Of a stretch of DNA of 64,000 nucleotides, positions 1 through 8,957 are shown in pieces; positions within the stretch are counted from its first letter, which is position 1; each line of letters starts with the position of its first letter. Position numbers and translations under genes: made by a program. Source of the DNA: an uncultured Alphaproteobacteria bacterium (GTDB lineage Bacteria > Pseudomonadota > Alphaproteobacteria > HIMB59 > GCA-002718135); NCBI GenBank assembly GCA_902567855.1, contig CACFOQ010000003.1, forward strand, positions 1-64,000, written 5' to 3'. The notes under the pieces were generated by a model. It had not been told where the DNA came from, ran no database searches, and was given only the letters and a program-made list of their open reading frames with translations.

Positions 1-262
1 ACTAACCCGTGCCAAAGTTTTTCTTTTAATTTCAATAACTTTTTCTTAACGGCACGGATAGAACACCCTTATTCTATTTAATTTCACTTTAACGTATAGG
101 AAAAAACAAAATCAAATTCAAATGGGGTGTTCTCGTGTTCCCCGTGCTGAGCAATCGGCTGTTAACCGTTTTCTCATTAGGTTGGTAATATCCACATCAA
201 AATATATATGAGGCCAACCCACCAAATAATATTTCCAAGTAACCAACAAATCATAATACCTC

Positions 263-1249
263 CTAACCAAGTTTAGCGACAAGTTTCTCGGGGTTTAATT
301 TTGTGTAAGTGTTTAACAACACCATAGGATTTTTATGTCCTGAGATTAATTGAACCGTAGGAACGTCTAATCCCTTTTCTTCGAACATAATTGTAATTGC
401 ATGACGTCTTAGGTCATGCCAACGTAGGCCTTTTATCTTTGCTCTCTTTAATGCTTGTCGCCACCAAAACTTTAATGAGTGTCTAGTCATTGGAAACATA
501 CGTCCATTAAATTGTCTTGGAAGAGAACATAGAATAGTAAATGCTTTTTGGCTTAACGGTATTGTTCTATCTTCGCCGTTCTTTGTGTCATACAAAGTTA
601 CTAATCTTTTCTTAAAATTAATATGCTCGTATTTAATCTTAAGTAATTCGCCCTGGCGTACTGATGTTTCAATAGAGAATTGGACCATAGGTTTTAAATA
701 AATGTTTTCACTTAACGCACACGCCTCAATCAAACGTGATTGTTCATCATTTTCTAAGACCCTTTTCCTCGGCTTATCTTCCGTTTCTCTCTTCATCATC
801 TTACAAGGGTTATGAGGAATATAAATACCCCAATCATTGATAGCCGTTGAAATAACAACACTAATAAAATTAAAGTCCTTGTTGTATGTTGCTGACTTAA
901 CTTGATCGCAACGTCTATCTCGAAATTCGGCTAAGTGTTTAGTCGAAAATCTAAGTAGGTTTATATCGCTAATAGTATCTTTTAATAATTGGCCTACTCT
1001 ATATTCTTCGTTACGCCATTGTTTCTTAGCTTTATGTTTATTCTCTCGAATATAACGTTTAAACAAATCGCCTAACGTATTCTTACTCGCTTCGCTATAA
1101 TCGGTTGTTAACCCGGTATCTATATTTCGTTCTTGCTGACGTCCCCACTTAGACGCTTCAGCTTTAGATTTAAAAGATTTTGTTAACGTTTTAAAACCTT
1201 GTCGGCGCACAACCGTTTGCCACTTTTTGTGATGCTTTCTAACGTGCAT
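263..1249 (-). CDS. Tyrosine recombinase / phage-type integrase
   Basis: C-terminal catalytic pattern R..E (SVRQGELLKIKYEH), HDLRRHAIT, SGHKNPMVLLNTY; adjacent to a tRNA-Gly fragment. Confidence 0.93.
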   Translation of the reverse strand: MHVRKHHKKWQTVVRRQGFKTLTKSFKSKAEASKWGRQQERNIDTGLTTDYSEASKNTLGDLFKRYIRENKHKAKKQWRNEEYRVGQLLKDTISDINLLRFSTKHLAEFRDRRCDQVKSATYNKDFNFISVVISTAINDWGIYIPHNPCKMMKRETEDKPRKRVLENDEQSRLIEACALSENIYLKPMVQFSIETSVRQGELLKIKYEHINFKKRLVTLYDTKNGEDRTIPLSQKAFTILCSLPRQFNGRMFPMTRHSLKFWWRQALKRAKIKGLRWHDLRRHAITIMFEEKGLDVPTVQLISGHKNPMVLLNTYTKLNPEKLVAKLG

Positions 1250-1270
1250 TTCATCTCACTTTCTGAACGT

Positions 1271-1292
1271 GAGAGTGTCGAGAGAGTGTCGA
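1271..1292. repeat. Perfect 11-bp tandem repeat (gagagtgtcga x2) upstream of the integrase; overlaps an inverted repeat TCTCAC-N9-GTGAGA (1254-1274)
   Basis: Direct reading of sequence. Confidence 0.85.
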
Positions 1293-1375
1293 GATTACCT
1301 TTTCACTACCTACTTACTAAACTATTTGGCTTAAACGCTATGCAAACAAGGAATCAAAAATCTTGTTACACGACT

Positions 1376-1412
1376 TTGGCAAGGTTGCGCTCTACCCCTG
1401 AGCTACGCCCGC
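1376..1412 (-). pseudogene. tRNA-Gly(GCC) 5' half: acceptor 5' strand, D-arm and anticodon stem/loop (GCGGGCGTAGCTCAGGGGTAGAGCGCAACCTTGCCAA); 3' half not recognisable
   Basis: Reverse complement matches tRNA-Gly 5' half up to the end of the anticodon loop, then diverges (AGTCG cannot pair with CAACC; no CGCCCGC 3' acceptor strand). Confidence 0.75.
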
Positions 1413-1496
1413 TTTAAAAAGAAATAACATTAATAAAATTAATGAAATTTAGTTTAAAAAAACATAATGTTTATTTCAAATTATATATAAACACAA

Positions 1497-2006
1497 ATGC
1501 TTAGTGAAAAAAAATTACTCGATTTAATTGACAAAAAAGGCATAAATTCAAAGGTATATACTCATGAACCATTGTCTACTGTGGAAGAATCAATGAAACA
1601 CAGGGGAGAAATAGAGGGCGCACATTCCAAAAACCTGTTTTTTAAAAATAAAAAAAATGAATTTTTTTTATTTTCTTGCCTAGAAAATACTATTGTAAAT
1701 ATTAAAAAAATTTCAAAATCTCTGTCTCTTGGAAATGTATCTTTTGCAAATGAACATTATTTGTCTTTATATTTAGGTGTAAAACCAGGAGCGGTAACAC
1801 CTTTTGGATTATTAAATGATATTGAAAATAAAGTTGTTTTTTTTTTAGATAGTAATTTTTTTAATTACAAAATTGTAAACTTTCACCCCCTTACCAATAC
1901 ATCTACTATTAGTATGAATATTAATGATTTTATAAATTTTCTTATTGAAAATAAAAAAAAGGTAAATATCTATGATTTTAATAACTATTCTCGTATAGAG
2001 TCTTAA
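1497..2006 (+). CDS. YbaK/ProX-type aminoacyl-tRNA deacylase
   Basis: HSKNLFFKNKK..., LYLGVKPGAVTPFGLLND pattern typical of the family. Confidence 0.85.
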   Translation: MLSEKKLLDLIDKKGINSKVYTHEPLSTVEESMKHRGEIEGAHSKNLFFKNKKNEFFLFSCLENTIVNIKKISKSLSLGNVSFANEHYLSLYLGVKPGAVTPFGLLNDIENKVVFFLDSNFFNYKIVNFHPLTNTSTISMNINDFINFLIENKKKVNIYDFNNYSRIES

Positions 2007-2016
2007 TATAAACGAT

Positions 2017-2883
2017 ATGAATGAAAATTTAAATATTCTGGAAATTAATGAAGCTGATTTTGATGAAAAAGTCCTTAAAGACTCATCCGTTTCTTTAGTA
2101 TTAGTTGATTTCTGGGCCCCTTGGTGTGGACCTTGCAAACAATTAACTCCTCTTCTAGAAAAAGTAGTTAATAACTCCAGTGGAAAAGTAAAACTAGTAA
2201 AAATAAATATAGATGAAAATCAACAAATCGCTGCCCAATTAAGAATTCAATCAATTCCTGCAGTATTTGCATTTAAAGATGGACAACCGGTAGATGCCTT
2301 TCAAGGTGTTATCCCAGAAAAAAAAATAATTGAGTTTATAGAAAAATCTTTAGGAGAAAAAATTGAAGAAGATCACACTGAGTTTTATAAATCAGTTAAA
2401 AGTTTAATTGCAAATAATGAATATAATGAAGCAAAAAATTTATTAGAAGATTTTATAGCAGAATATCCTAAAGAGTTTGAGAGTTTTGCCCTATACATCA
2501 ACTGCCTTAGTGGACTTGAGCAATTTGATAAGGCTGATGATTTTTATCAATCTTTAAGTGAAGAAGCTTTAGAAAATAATGAGGTTAAAGGAGCCATAAA
2601 GAAACTTTCAATAAAGAAAAAAAATTCTAAAGGTCCCACCCTAGAAGAACTAATAAATAAGTTAAAGAATAATCCTTCAGACATTAATATTATTATGGAT
2701 TTAGCTGATAAATATTTTGCAAGTGATATGATTGATGAAGCTTTTAATCTATTGCTACAGAACTATAAAAATCACAAAGATAAAATTAAAATTAAAATTA
2801 TTGAATTCTTTAGCGCACTAGGAAATGATCACTTAAAAACAATAGAGTATCGTAAAAAGTTTTCTTCCATAATGTTTTCTTGA
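2017..2883 (+). CDS. Thioredoxin-domain co-chaperone with C-terminal TPR-like region (YbbN/CnoX-like)
   Basis: VDFWAPWCGPCKQLTPLLEKV thioredoxin motif plus helical repeat tail. Confidence 0.88.
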   Translation: MNENLNILEINEADFDEKVLKDSSVSLVLVDFWAPWCGPCKQLTPLLEKVVNNSSGKVKLVKINIDENQQIAAQLRIQSIPAVFAFKDGQPVDAFQGVIPEKKIIEFIEKSLGEKIEEDHTEFYKSVKSLIANNEYNEAKNLLEDFIAEYPKEFESFALYINCLSGLEQFDKADDFYQSLSEEALENNEVKGAIKKLSIKKKNSKGPTLEELINKLKNNPSDINIIMDLADKYFASDMIDEAFNLLLQNYKNHKDKIKIKIIEFFSALGNDHLKTIEYRKKFSSIMFS

Positions 2884-2890
2884 CCTCAAA

Positions 2891-3499
2891 ATGTCTATAA
2901 AATTTGATTTACCAATATTTCCTTTAAGTGGAACAATACTTTTTCCTGAAACTAACCTGCCGCTAAATATATTTGAAAAGCGATATTTAAAAATGGTTGA
3001 TTTTGTATTATCTACTAATAAAAAATTTGGAATGATTCAGCCAAAAGATAGGGGCGGTTTATATAAAATTGGATGTATTGGCAAAATCATATCATATGAA
3101 GAAACTGGTGATGGAAGATATTTAATTAATATTCTGGGCGAACAATATTTCCAAGTCTTGAATGAAAAAAAAACCGAAAATCTTTTTAGAACAGTTGAGG
3201 CAAAAGAGTTTGCACCTGATAAATCAGAAAAAAAAATAACAATAAATGATCAAACTAAACGCTCTCTTATACAAAAATATGTTAATTTCGTTAAGTCTTC
3301 AAAATATGAAGTTGATTTTACTTTTTTAGAAAAAATTGAAACATTGGCTCTAATAAAATTTATTGCTATGGCAGCACCCTTTGGAGCAGCAGAAAAACAA
3401 ATGTTGCTAGAGACATACCATTCTGATGGTTTGGTATCCAAGCTTATCACATTGTTTGATTATTATAGTAGTAGTAATAATAACAAATCTTTAAACTAA
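2891..3499 (+). CDS. LON N-terminal (substrate-binding) domain protein
   Basis: LPIFPLSGTILFPETNLPLNIFEKRY motif. Confidence 0.85.
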   Translation: MSIKFDLPIFPLSGTILFPETNLPLNIFEKRYLKMVDFVLSTNKKFGMIQPKDRGGLYKIGCIGKIISYEETGDGRYLINILGEQYFQVLNEKKTENLFRTVEAKEFAPDKSEKKITINDQTKRSLIQKYVNFVKSSKYEVDFTFLEKIETLALIKFIAMAAPFGAAEKQMLLETYHSDGLVSKLITLFDYYSSSNNNKSLN

Positions 3500-3501
3500 A
3501 A

Positions 3502-4683
3502 CTAAACTCCCATGGCATATTTGGTAATTTGGTTTTTTATTTTTTTTGTTTTATTTATAAAAAAGAAACCACTTTTTCTAATAAGATTTATTTTTATACT
3601 TTCATCTAAAAAAATAGAATTTAATTTATCGGTGACTTGATAAAGTGAATATGCATGATGATGAGAAAGGTTATGATAATTTTTACAAACAAAATCTATT
3701 CCTAAATCTAAGCCATTCTTTTTAGCATCGGTAATAATTTTTAATAAATTTTTTACATCTCTTACACCTAAATTCCATCCTTGACCTGCAATGGGATGCA
3801 AAGAATGAGCAGAGTCTCCGACATATACTAACCTTTTATCATAAAACTTTGTATTTATATGTGCAGATAAATCAAAAACTTTGGTATCAAAAAAATTAAT
3901 TATTTCTCCAGTATAATCAAAAATTTTTTCTTCTAATATTTCTTTTCTTAAAGTTGGGTTTGTTTTTAAAAGATTTTTAGAAAAACTACTTGGATTGCTC
4001 CAAATTAATGATGAGTTATAAGTATTATTTTTTAATGACTTCATTGGAAGTAAGGCAAGCGGGCCTGATTTTAAAAAAATTTCATATGCTATATTGTTAA
4101 GGTTTTTTTTATGACTAAAATTTGTAACAAAGGCACTATGATTATATTTCTTTTTGAAAGCAGGTGTTCCAAAAATTTCTCTAATAAAACTATTTTTTCC
4201 ATCAGCACTGATTAAAAGCTTAGAAACAATTTTCTTATTACCAGAAAAAACTATTGTATTTTCTTGATTTGTTTCAATTTTTTTAAGTGGGGTATTTTGT
4301 AAAATTCTGAGATTGTGTTTTAATTTTAATAATTTGATTAATTCATATTTAATTTTACTATTTTTAACTACATAACCCAAGTTTCCTAAATTTTTTGAAT
4401 TACTAAAATTTATCTTTCTAGATATATTGCGATCAAAAACTTTAATGGTTTTTATTTTTTCACAGTGTTTATAAATACCTTTCCATATGCCTAATTCTTC
4501 AAAAAATAATTTTGAACCTTCAGCAATAGCAGTTGTTCTAAAATCTTTTTTATTTAAATCTGAAAAAATAATACCCTTATCAATTAACAAAATCCTTAAT
4601 TCAAGGGAACTTAAAGCACAAGCTGTCAAAAGGCCGGTCAAGCCTCCACCTACAATTACTACATCAGTTTTAATTTCTTTCAT
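3502..4683 (-). CDS. FAD-dependent ubiquinone biosynthesis hydroxylase (UbiH/UbiF/Coq6 family)
   Basis: DVVIVGGGLTGLLTA Rossmann motif; YVGDSAHSLHPIAGQGWNLGVRDV. Confidence 0.9.
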   Translation of the reverse strand: MKEIKTDVVIVGGGLTGLLTACALSSLELRILLIDKGIIFSDLNKKDFRTTAIAEGSKLFFEELGIWKGIYKHCEKIKTIKVFDRNISRKINFSNSKNLGNLGYVVKNSKIKYELIKLLKLKHNLRILQNTPLKKIETNQENTIVFSGNKKIVSKLLISADGKNSFIREIFGTPAFKKKYNHSAFVTNFSHKKNLNNIAYEIFLKSGPLALLPMKSLKNNTYNSSLIWSNPSSFSKNLLKTNPTLRKEILEEKIFDYTGEIINFFDTKVFDLSAHINTKFYDKRLVYVGDSAHSLHPIAGQGWNLGVRDVKNLLKIITDAKKNGLDLGIDFVCKNYHNLSHHHAYSLYQVTDKLNSIFLDESIKINLIRKSGFFFINKTKKIKNQITKYAMGV

Positions 4684-4748
4684 AATTTCCTTCGAATTAC
4701 CTTAATCTATATATAATACAAATAAATAATATTTACTAAGTTGCTGTA

Positions 4749-6974
4749 ATGCGTCTATTTATAACTGAAAAAATAAAAGCCCTTATTTTTATAATTTTTT
4801 CTATATTTTCTTTTATTTCACTCATATCCTTTAGCCCTAACGATCCTGGAATAAATTTTGTAGGCGATAACGATGAAATAACCAATATGATGGGCATATT
4901 CGGAGCATACTTTGCCAGTATTTTGTATACTTTTTTGGGTTACTCTAGCTACTTACTGCCAGTTTTTTTTATTACTCATGGTTCTATTTCTCTCGCAAGA
5001 AATAAAAGGGGGGTAGTTGCAATAAAATTAATAATTCTCTTGTTTGGAATAATTTTGTTAAATTATAGTATTTATGTTTTAGATAATAGTTTTTCTCTAT
5101 TAAGTATCTTTTTAAATGATGTTTCTAGTTCTTTGTTCGAAGAAATATTTGACTCGAAATTTTTTAGTCAAACAATATCAGTTGTACTAGGATTATTTTC
5201 TATACTTTTAATAATGTATAGCATCAATATAAACTTAAAATATTTTTCAAAATCGAGTAAATTTATCTACAATATAACTATAATAATTGCGCTACCAATA
5301 AAATTAATTTTATTGCCCTTGAAAATATTTAAAAATAAAAAACCAATTGATAATTTAACAATTAATAAAAAAAATAATAAACGAAAGGTCGAGCCAACAA
5401 TTTTAACGGGTTTTAAAAATAAAAAAGTTTTTTCAAAACATAGTGTATCTCAAAAAACTTTTGGTGAATCAAATTATATTTTACCAAATATAAATTTATT
5501 AAAAAAATCAGTTCAACAAAAATTATCTTCAAGGGAATTAGAAAAAATTAATTTAGATCTATCTAGAAAATTAGAATCAACACTAGAAGAATATGGGGTA
5601 GAAGGAAGGATTGTAAACTACAAGTCTGGACCTGTGGTAACTTTGTTTGAGTTTGTGCCAGCGGCAGGTGTTAAAACTAGTAAAATTGTTGGTTTATCTG
5701 AAGATATTGCTAGGGCTATGTCATCAATAAGCACAAGAATAGCGGCTCAGCCAGGGAAAAATAGTGTTGGCATTGAAATTCCTAATCAAAAAAGAGAAGC
5801 GGTTCTCTTAGGCGACCTAATAGATGATCAATACTTTAAGAATAGCGAGGAAGGATTAATTCTGGCTTTAGGAAAAAACATATCTGGTGAAAAAAAATTT
5901 ACAAATTTAGAAAAAATGCCCCACTTACTAATTGCTGGAACAACAGGATCGGGTAAATCTGTAGGTATTAATTCAATGATTATTAGTTTGTTATACAAGT
6001 TTACTCCTAGTGAGTGCAAATTAATTCTTATTGATCCTAAAATGCTTGAGCTCAGTGTATATGAAGATATTCCTCATTTATTGACTCCAGTTGTTACAAA
6101 TCCAAATAAAGCTGTTTATGCTCTTAAGTGGGTAGTTAGAGAAATGGAAACTCGTTATAGATTAATGAGCTCACTAAATGTTAAAAATATAAATTCTTTT
6201 AATCTAAAAATCCTAAAAGCTATCTCTAGTGGCAGAAAACTTTATAGAGAAGCTCAAACAGGAATAGACAAAGAAACGAGAAAGCCAATTATTGAAAAAA
6301 AAGAAATCAGTCTTGAAAAAATGCCATTAATAGTCGTTATAATTGATGAAATGGCTGACCTAATGATGGTTGCAGGCAAAGAAGTTGAAAACCTTGTTCA
6401 AAGATTGGCACAAATGGCAAGGGCATCAGGGATACATATAATAGCTGCTACTCAACGGCCAAGTGTTGATGTAATCACAGGAACAATAAAGGCCAACTTT
6501 CCAAGTCGAATAAGTTTTAGAGTGGCTAGTCGCTTTGACAGTAGAACAATCTTAAATGAAATGGGGGCCGAGCAACTCTTAGGTAGTGGAGATATGTTAT
6601 TCATTGAGAACGGCGCAAGCCTAAATAGAGTACATGGTGGTTTTGTATCTGAAAATGAGATTGAATCTATAGTTGAATATATTAAATCGCAGAAAACAAA
6701 TGAAACCCAGGAAGATATAACTATAGAGAATTATGAAAATGATAAACAAGCGGGCTTAGAACTTGAATTTGCAAATAAAAATGTTGATGAATTGTATGAA
6801 AAAGCAGTAAATCTTGTAATAGATCAACAAAAAGTTTCTACTAGTTTTGTTCAGAGGTACTTACAAATTGGATACAATAGAGCTGCAAGAATTGTAGAAA
6901 AAATGGAAGAAGATGGCATAATAAGTGAACCAAGTAATGCAGGAAAAAGAAATGTGCTTACTAAGAATAAGTAA
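4749..6974 (+). CDS. ftsK: DNA translocase FtsK
   Basis: N-terminal TM segments, HLLIAGTTGSGKSVGIN Walker A, C-terminal gamma domain. Confidence 0.96.
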   Translation: MRLFITEKIKALIFIIFSIFSFISLISFSPNDPGINFVGDNDEITNMMGIFGAYFASILYTFLGYSSYLLPVFFITHGSISLARNKRGVVAIKLIILLFGIILLNYSIYVLDNSFSLLSIFLNDVSSSLFEEIFDSKFFSQTISVVLGLFSILLIMYSININLKYFSKSSKFIYNITIIIALPIKLILLPLKIFKNKKPIDNLTINKKNNKRKVEPTILTGFKNKKVFSKHSVSQKTFGESNYILPNINLLKKSVQQKLSSRELEKINLDLSRKLESTLEEYGVEGRIVNYKSGPVVTLFEFVPAAGVKTSKIVGLSEDIARAMSSISTRIAAQPGKNSVGIEIPNQKREAVLLGDLIDDQYFKNSEEGLILALGKNISGEKKFTNLEKMPHLLIAGTTGSGKSVGINSMIISLLYKFTPSECKLILIDPKMLELSVYEDIPHLLTPVVTNPNKAVYALKWVVREMETRYRLMSSLNVKNINSFNLKILKAISSGRKLYREAQTGIDKETRKPIIEKKEISLEKMPLIVVIIDEMADLMMVAGKEVENLVQRLAQMARASGIHIIAATQRPSVDVITGTIKANFPSRISFRVASRFDSRTILNEMGAEQLLGSGDMLFIENGASLNRVHGGFVSENEIESIVEYIKSQKTNETQEDITIENYENDKQAGLELEFANKNVDELYEKAVNLVIDQQKVSTSFVQRYLQIGYNRAARIVEKMEEDGIISEPSNAGKRNVLTKNK

Positions 6975-7563
6975 AAAAAAATTAATTTTTCTCTTACTTT
7001 TTTTGTTTATAGCTTTTTTGCTACCAAATCAAAGTAATGGAAATCAAACTATTCTAAGTTCAAAAATATCAAATTATTTTTTTAAAATTAATAATTTTAC
7101 TTCAAATTTTATTCAAAGTGATTCTGATGGAATTCAAGAAGGAAATATTTATCTTAGCAACAAAGTTAAAAGAATAAAAATTCATTATAACAAACCTTCG
7201 AATATTGTTTTTGTTTTAAAAAACAACAAGGCAATGTATTTCAATGTAGACTTAGAAGAGGTTGAGTATTTTAATACTAAAAATTCTATAGCTGATATTT
7301 TTTTTAAGGTTTTTTATGACGAAGAATTTTTTTATAATTCAACAATTATTGAAAAAAATAATACAATAGAAATAAAAAAAAATATTATTGCAAATGAAGA
7401 AGAAAAGGAAATTCTTATTTTTTTTGAAAAGAATCCACTTATAATAAAACAAATAAAAATTAAGGAAAATGAGGGTTATAGGGTTATGACTTTTGTTGAT
7501 CCAAATTTTAATATTTCATTTAAAAAGAATTTTTTTAGTATTGCTAATCCGTTGCTAAATTAA
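6952..7563 (+). CDS. lolA: Outer-membrane lipoprotein carrier LolA-like protein (start chosen at internal ATG)
   Basis: Signal peptide, LolA-like fold pattern (FIQSDSDGIQEGNIYLSN), position after ftsK. Confidence 0.75.
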   Translation: MCLLRISKKKLIFLLLFLFIAFLLPNQSNGNQTILSSKISNYFFKINNFTSNFIQSDSDGIQEGNIYLSNKVKRIKIHYNKPSNIVFVLKNNKAMYFNVDLEEVEYFNTKNSIADIFFKVFYDEEFFYNSTIIEKNNTIEIKKNIIANEEEKEILIFFEKNPLIIKQIKIKENEGYRVMTFVDPNFNISFKKNFFSIANPLLN

Positions 7564-8163
7564 CTTTTTAATCTTTAAACTATCATTTTTAACAGAAGAT
7601 ATATTAAGCCCACTATCTATAGACAAAAACTTATTTCTAATTCTTGTTAGATGAGAATCTAAAGATTTTGTATCTACAATTTTTTGTAAATTTAAAATTT
7701 TCTCTTGTATGTAATCTTTTTTAATCACTTTATTTTTAAAAAAAATTTTAATTATCTCAAATTCTTTTTCTGTAACATATATTTTTTTTTGATTGTTAGA
7801 ATTAATTAGAAAACTATCTTGTGACAAATGAATATCTTTATATGAGATATTTGTTTCTTGATATTTTTTTGTCAATATTTGAAATGTTGAAATATTTGTT
7901 GGATAAAAAATTACATTATAGATTGAAGGAATTTTATCTTGCAAAGATTTATGAGCAAAGACTTGAGAATTTTGGTTATTTGGATTTTCTAAAATTTTAG
8001 TGAGATTGTTTTTTGATATATCTTTTTGTAAAATTATTAATTTTAAATCATTAAACTCATAAGGTTTTTCCATTTCAATAAAATTAAAATTAAAATTTTT
8101 TTCTAAAAAAATTATTATGTTATCCTTGTTTGTTAAGTTGCTTGCAGAAAAATTAATTTTCAT
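7555..8163 (-). CDS. Winged-helix (OmpR/PhoB-like C-terminal) DNA-binding protein with degenerate N-terminal domain
   Basis: C-terminal KIYVTEKEFEIIKIFF...SLDSHLTRIRNKF winged-helix pattern; start set at 8163. Confidence 0.6.
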   Translation of the reverse strand: MKINFSASNLTNKDNIIIFLEKNFNFNFIEMEKPYEFNDLKLIILQKDISKNNLTKILENPNNQNSQVFAHKSLQDKIPSIYNVIFYPTNISTFQILTKKYQETNISYKDIHLSQDSFLINSNNQKKIYVTEKEFEIIKIFFKNKVIKKDYIQEKILNLQKIVDTKSLDSHLTRIRNKFLSIDSGLNISSVKNDSLKIKKLI

Positions 8164-8818
8164 AATTTCTATTTCCAAATAATAATGTTCCAATTCTAAT
8201 ATATGAGGCCCCACATTTAAGTCCGTCAATGTAATCATTGCTCATTCCCATGCTAAGATGAATTAAATTATTTCTTTTTGCAATATCATTTAGATTTTTA
8301 AAATAAAACTTAGGATTTTTATCTATAGGGGGTATGCACATCAAGCCAGTAATATTTAATTTTAAATCTTGCTTACAATATTTTATAAAATCATCTGCTG
8401 CTTCTGGCAAAATTCCACTTTTGGTTTTTTCTTTGCCTATATTTACTTGAATAAAAAAAAATTTATTTTTAATTAATTCTATATGTTTACTAAACTCTTT
8501 GGCAAGTTTTTCTCGATCAAGGGTTTGGAATGAGTCAAATATTTTAATAGCGTTTTTAACTTTATTGGTTTGAAGCGGACCTGTTAAATGGAGCTCTAAG
8601 TCTTGAAAGTTGTTTTTTAAATTCAAAAATTTTTTTTCAGCTTCTTGAACTCTGTTTTCACCAAAAATTCTAATTCCGTGATTTAGAGCTATTTTAACAG
8701 ATTCAGCTGAATGATTTTTAGAAACTGCAACCATTTTTATATTTTTAGTACTATATTTGCTTATATTTTCTAATATCTTCTGATAATTTGAGGAATTAAA
8801 GGTCATTTTATGTTGCAA
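8153..8818 (-). CDS. YggS family PLP homeostasis protein
   Basis: MVAVSKNHSAESV, FGENRVQEA, SMGMSNDY, IRIGTLLFG motifs. Confidence 0.93.
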   Translation of the reverse strand: MQHKMTFNSSNYQKILENISKYSTKNIKMVAVSKNHSAESVKIALNHGIRIFGENRVQEAEKKFLNLKNNFQDLELHLTGPLQTNKVKNAIKIFDSFQTLDREKLAKEFSKHIELIKNKFFFIQVNIGKEKTKSGILPEAADDFIKYCKQDLKLNITGLMCIPPIDKNPKFYFKNLNDIAKRNNLIHLSMGMSNDYIDGLKCGASYIRIGTLLFGNRNYEN

Positions 8819-8887
8819 AAATACAACATTTTTTAAAAAAAAACATAAATTTTGTCTTAAAATTCGAAAAAGGTTGAGTTTTTGTGT

Positions 8888-8940
8888 AGATGTTCATCTG
8901 TGTAAAAATAACTTTTACACTATTAATGAATATTCATTAA
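8888..8940. promoter_or_regulatory. Porin leader with three consecutive inverted repeats: AGAT-GTTC-ATCT, GTGTAAAA-N5-TTTTACAC (8900-8920), TTAATGAATATTCATTAA (8923-8940)
   Basis: Direct reading; lies just before the AAAGGAG ribosome-binding site of the porin-like gene. Confidence 0.6.
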
Positions 8941-8957
8941 CTCAAAAGGAGTAAATT

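Noticed and set aside
1199-1417. ORF 72 aa on + strand over integrase start and tRNA-Gly fragment
   Set aside because: Overlaps the integrase 5' end antisense and a tRNA fragment; no coding-like composition or family.
1845-2138. 97-aa minus-strand ORF over deacylase and thioredoxin gene starts
   Set aside because: Antisense to two well-supported CDSs; low-complexity Ile/Phe.
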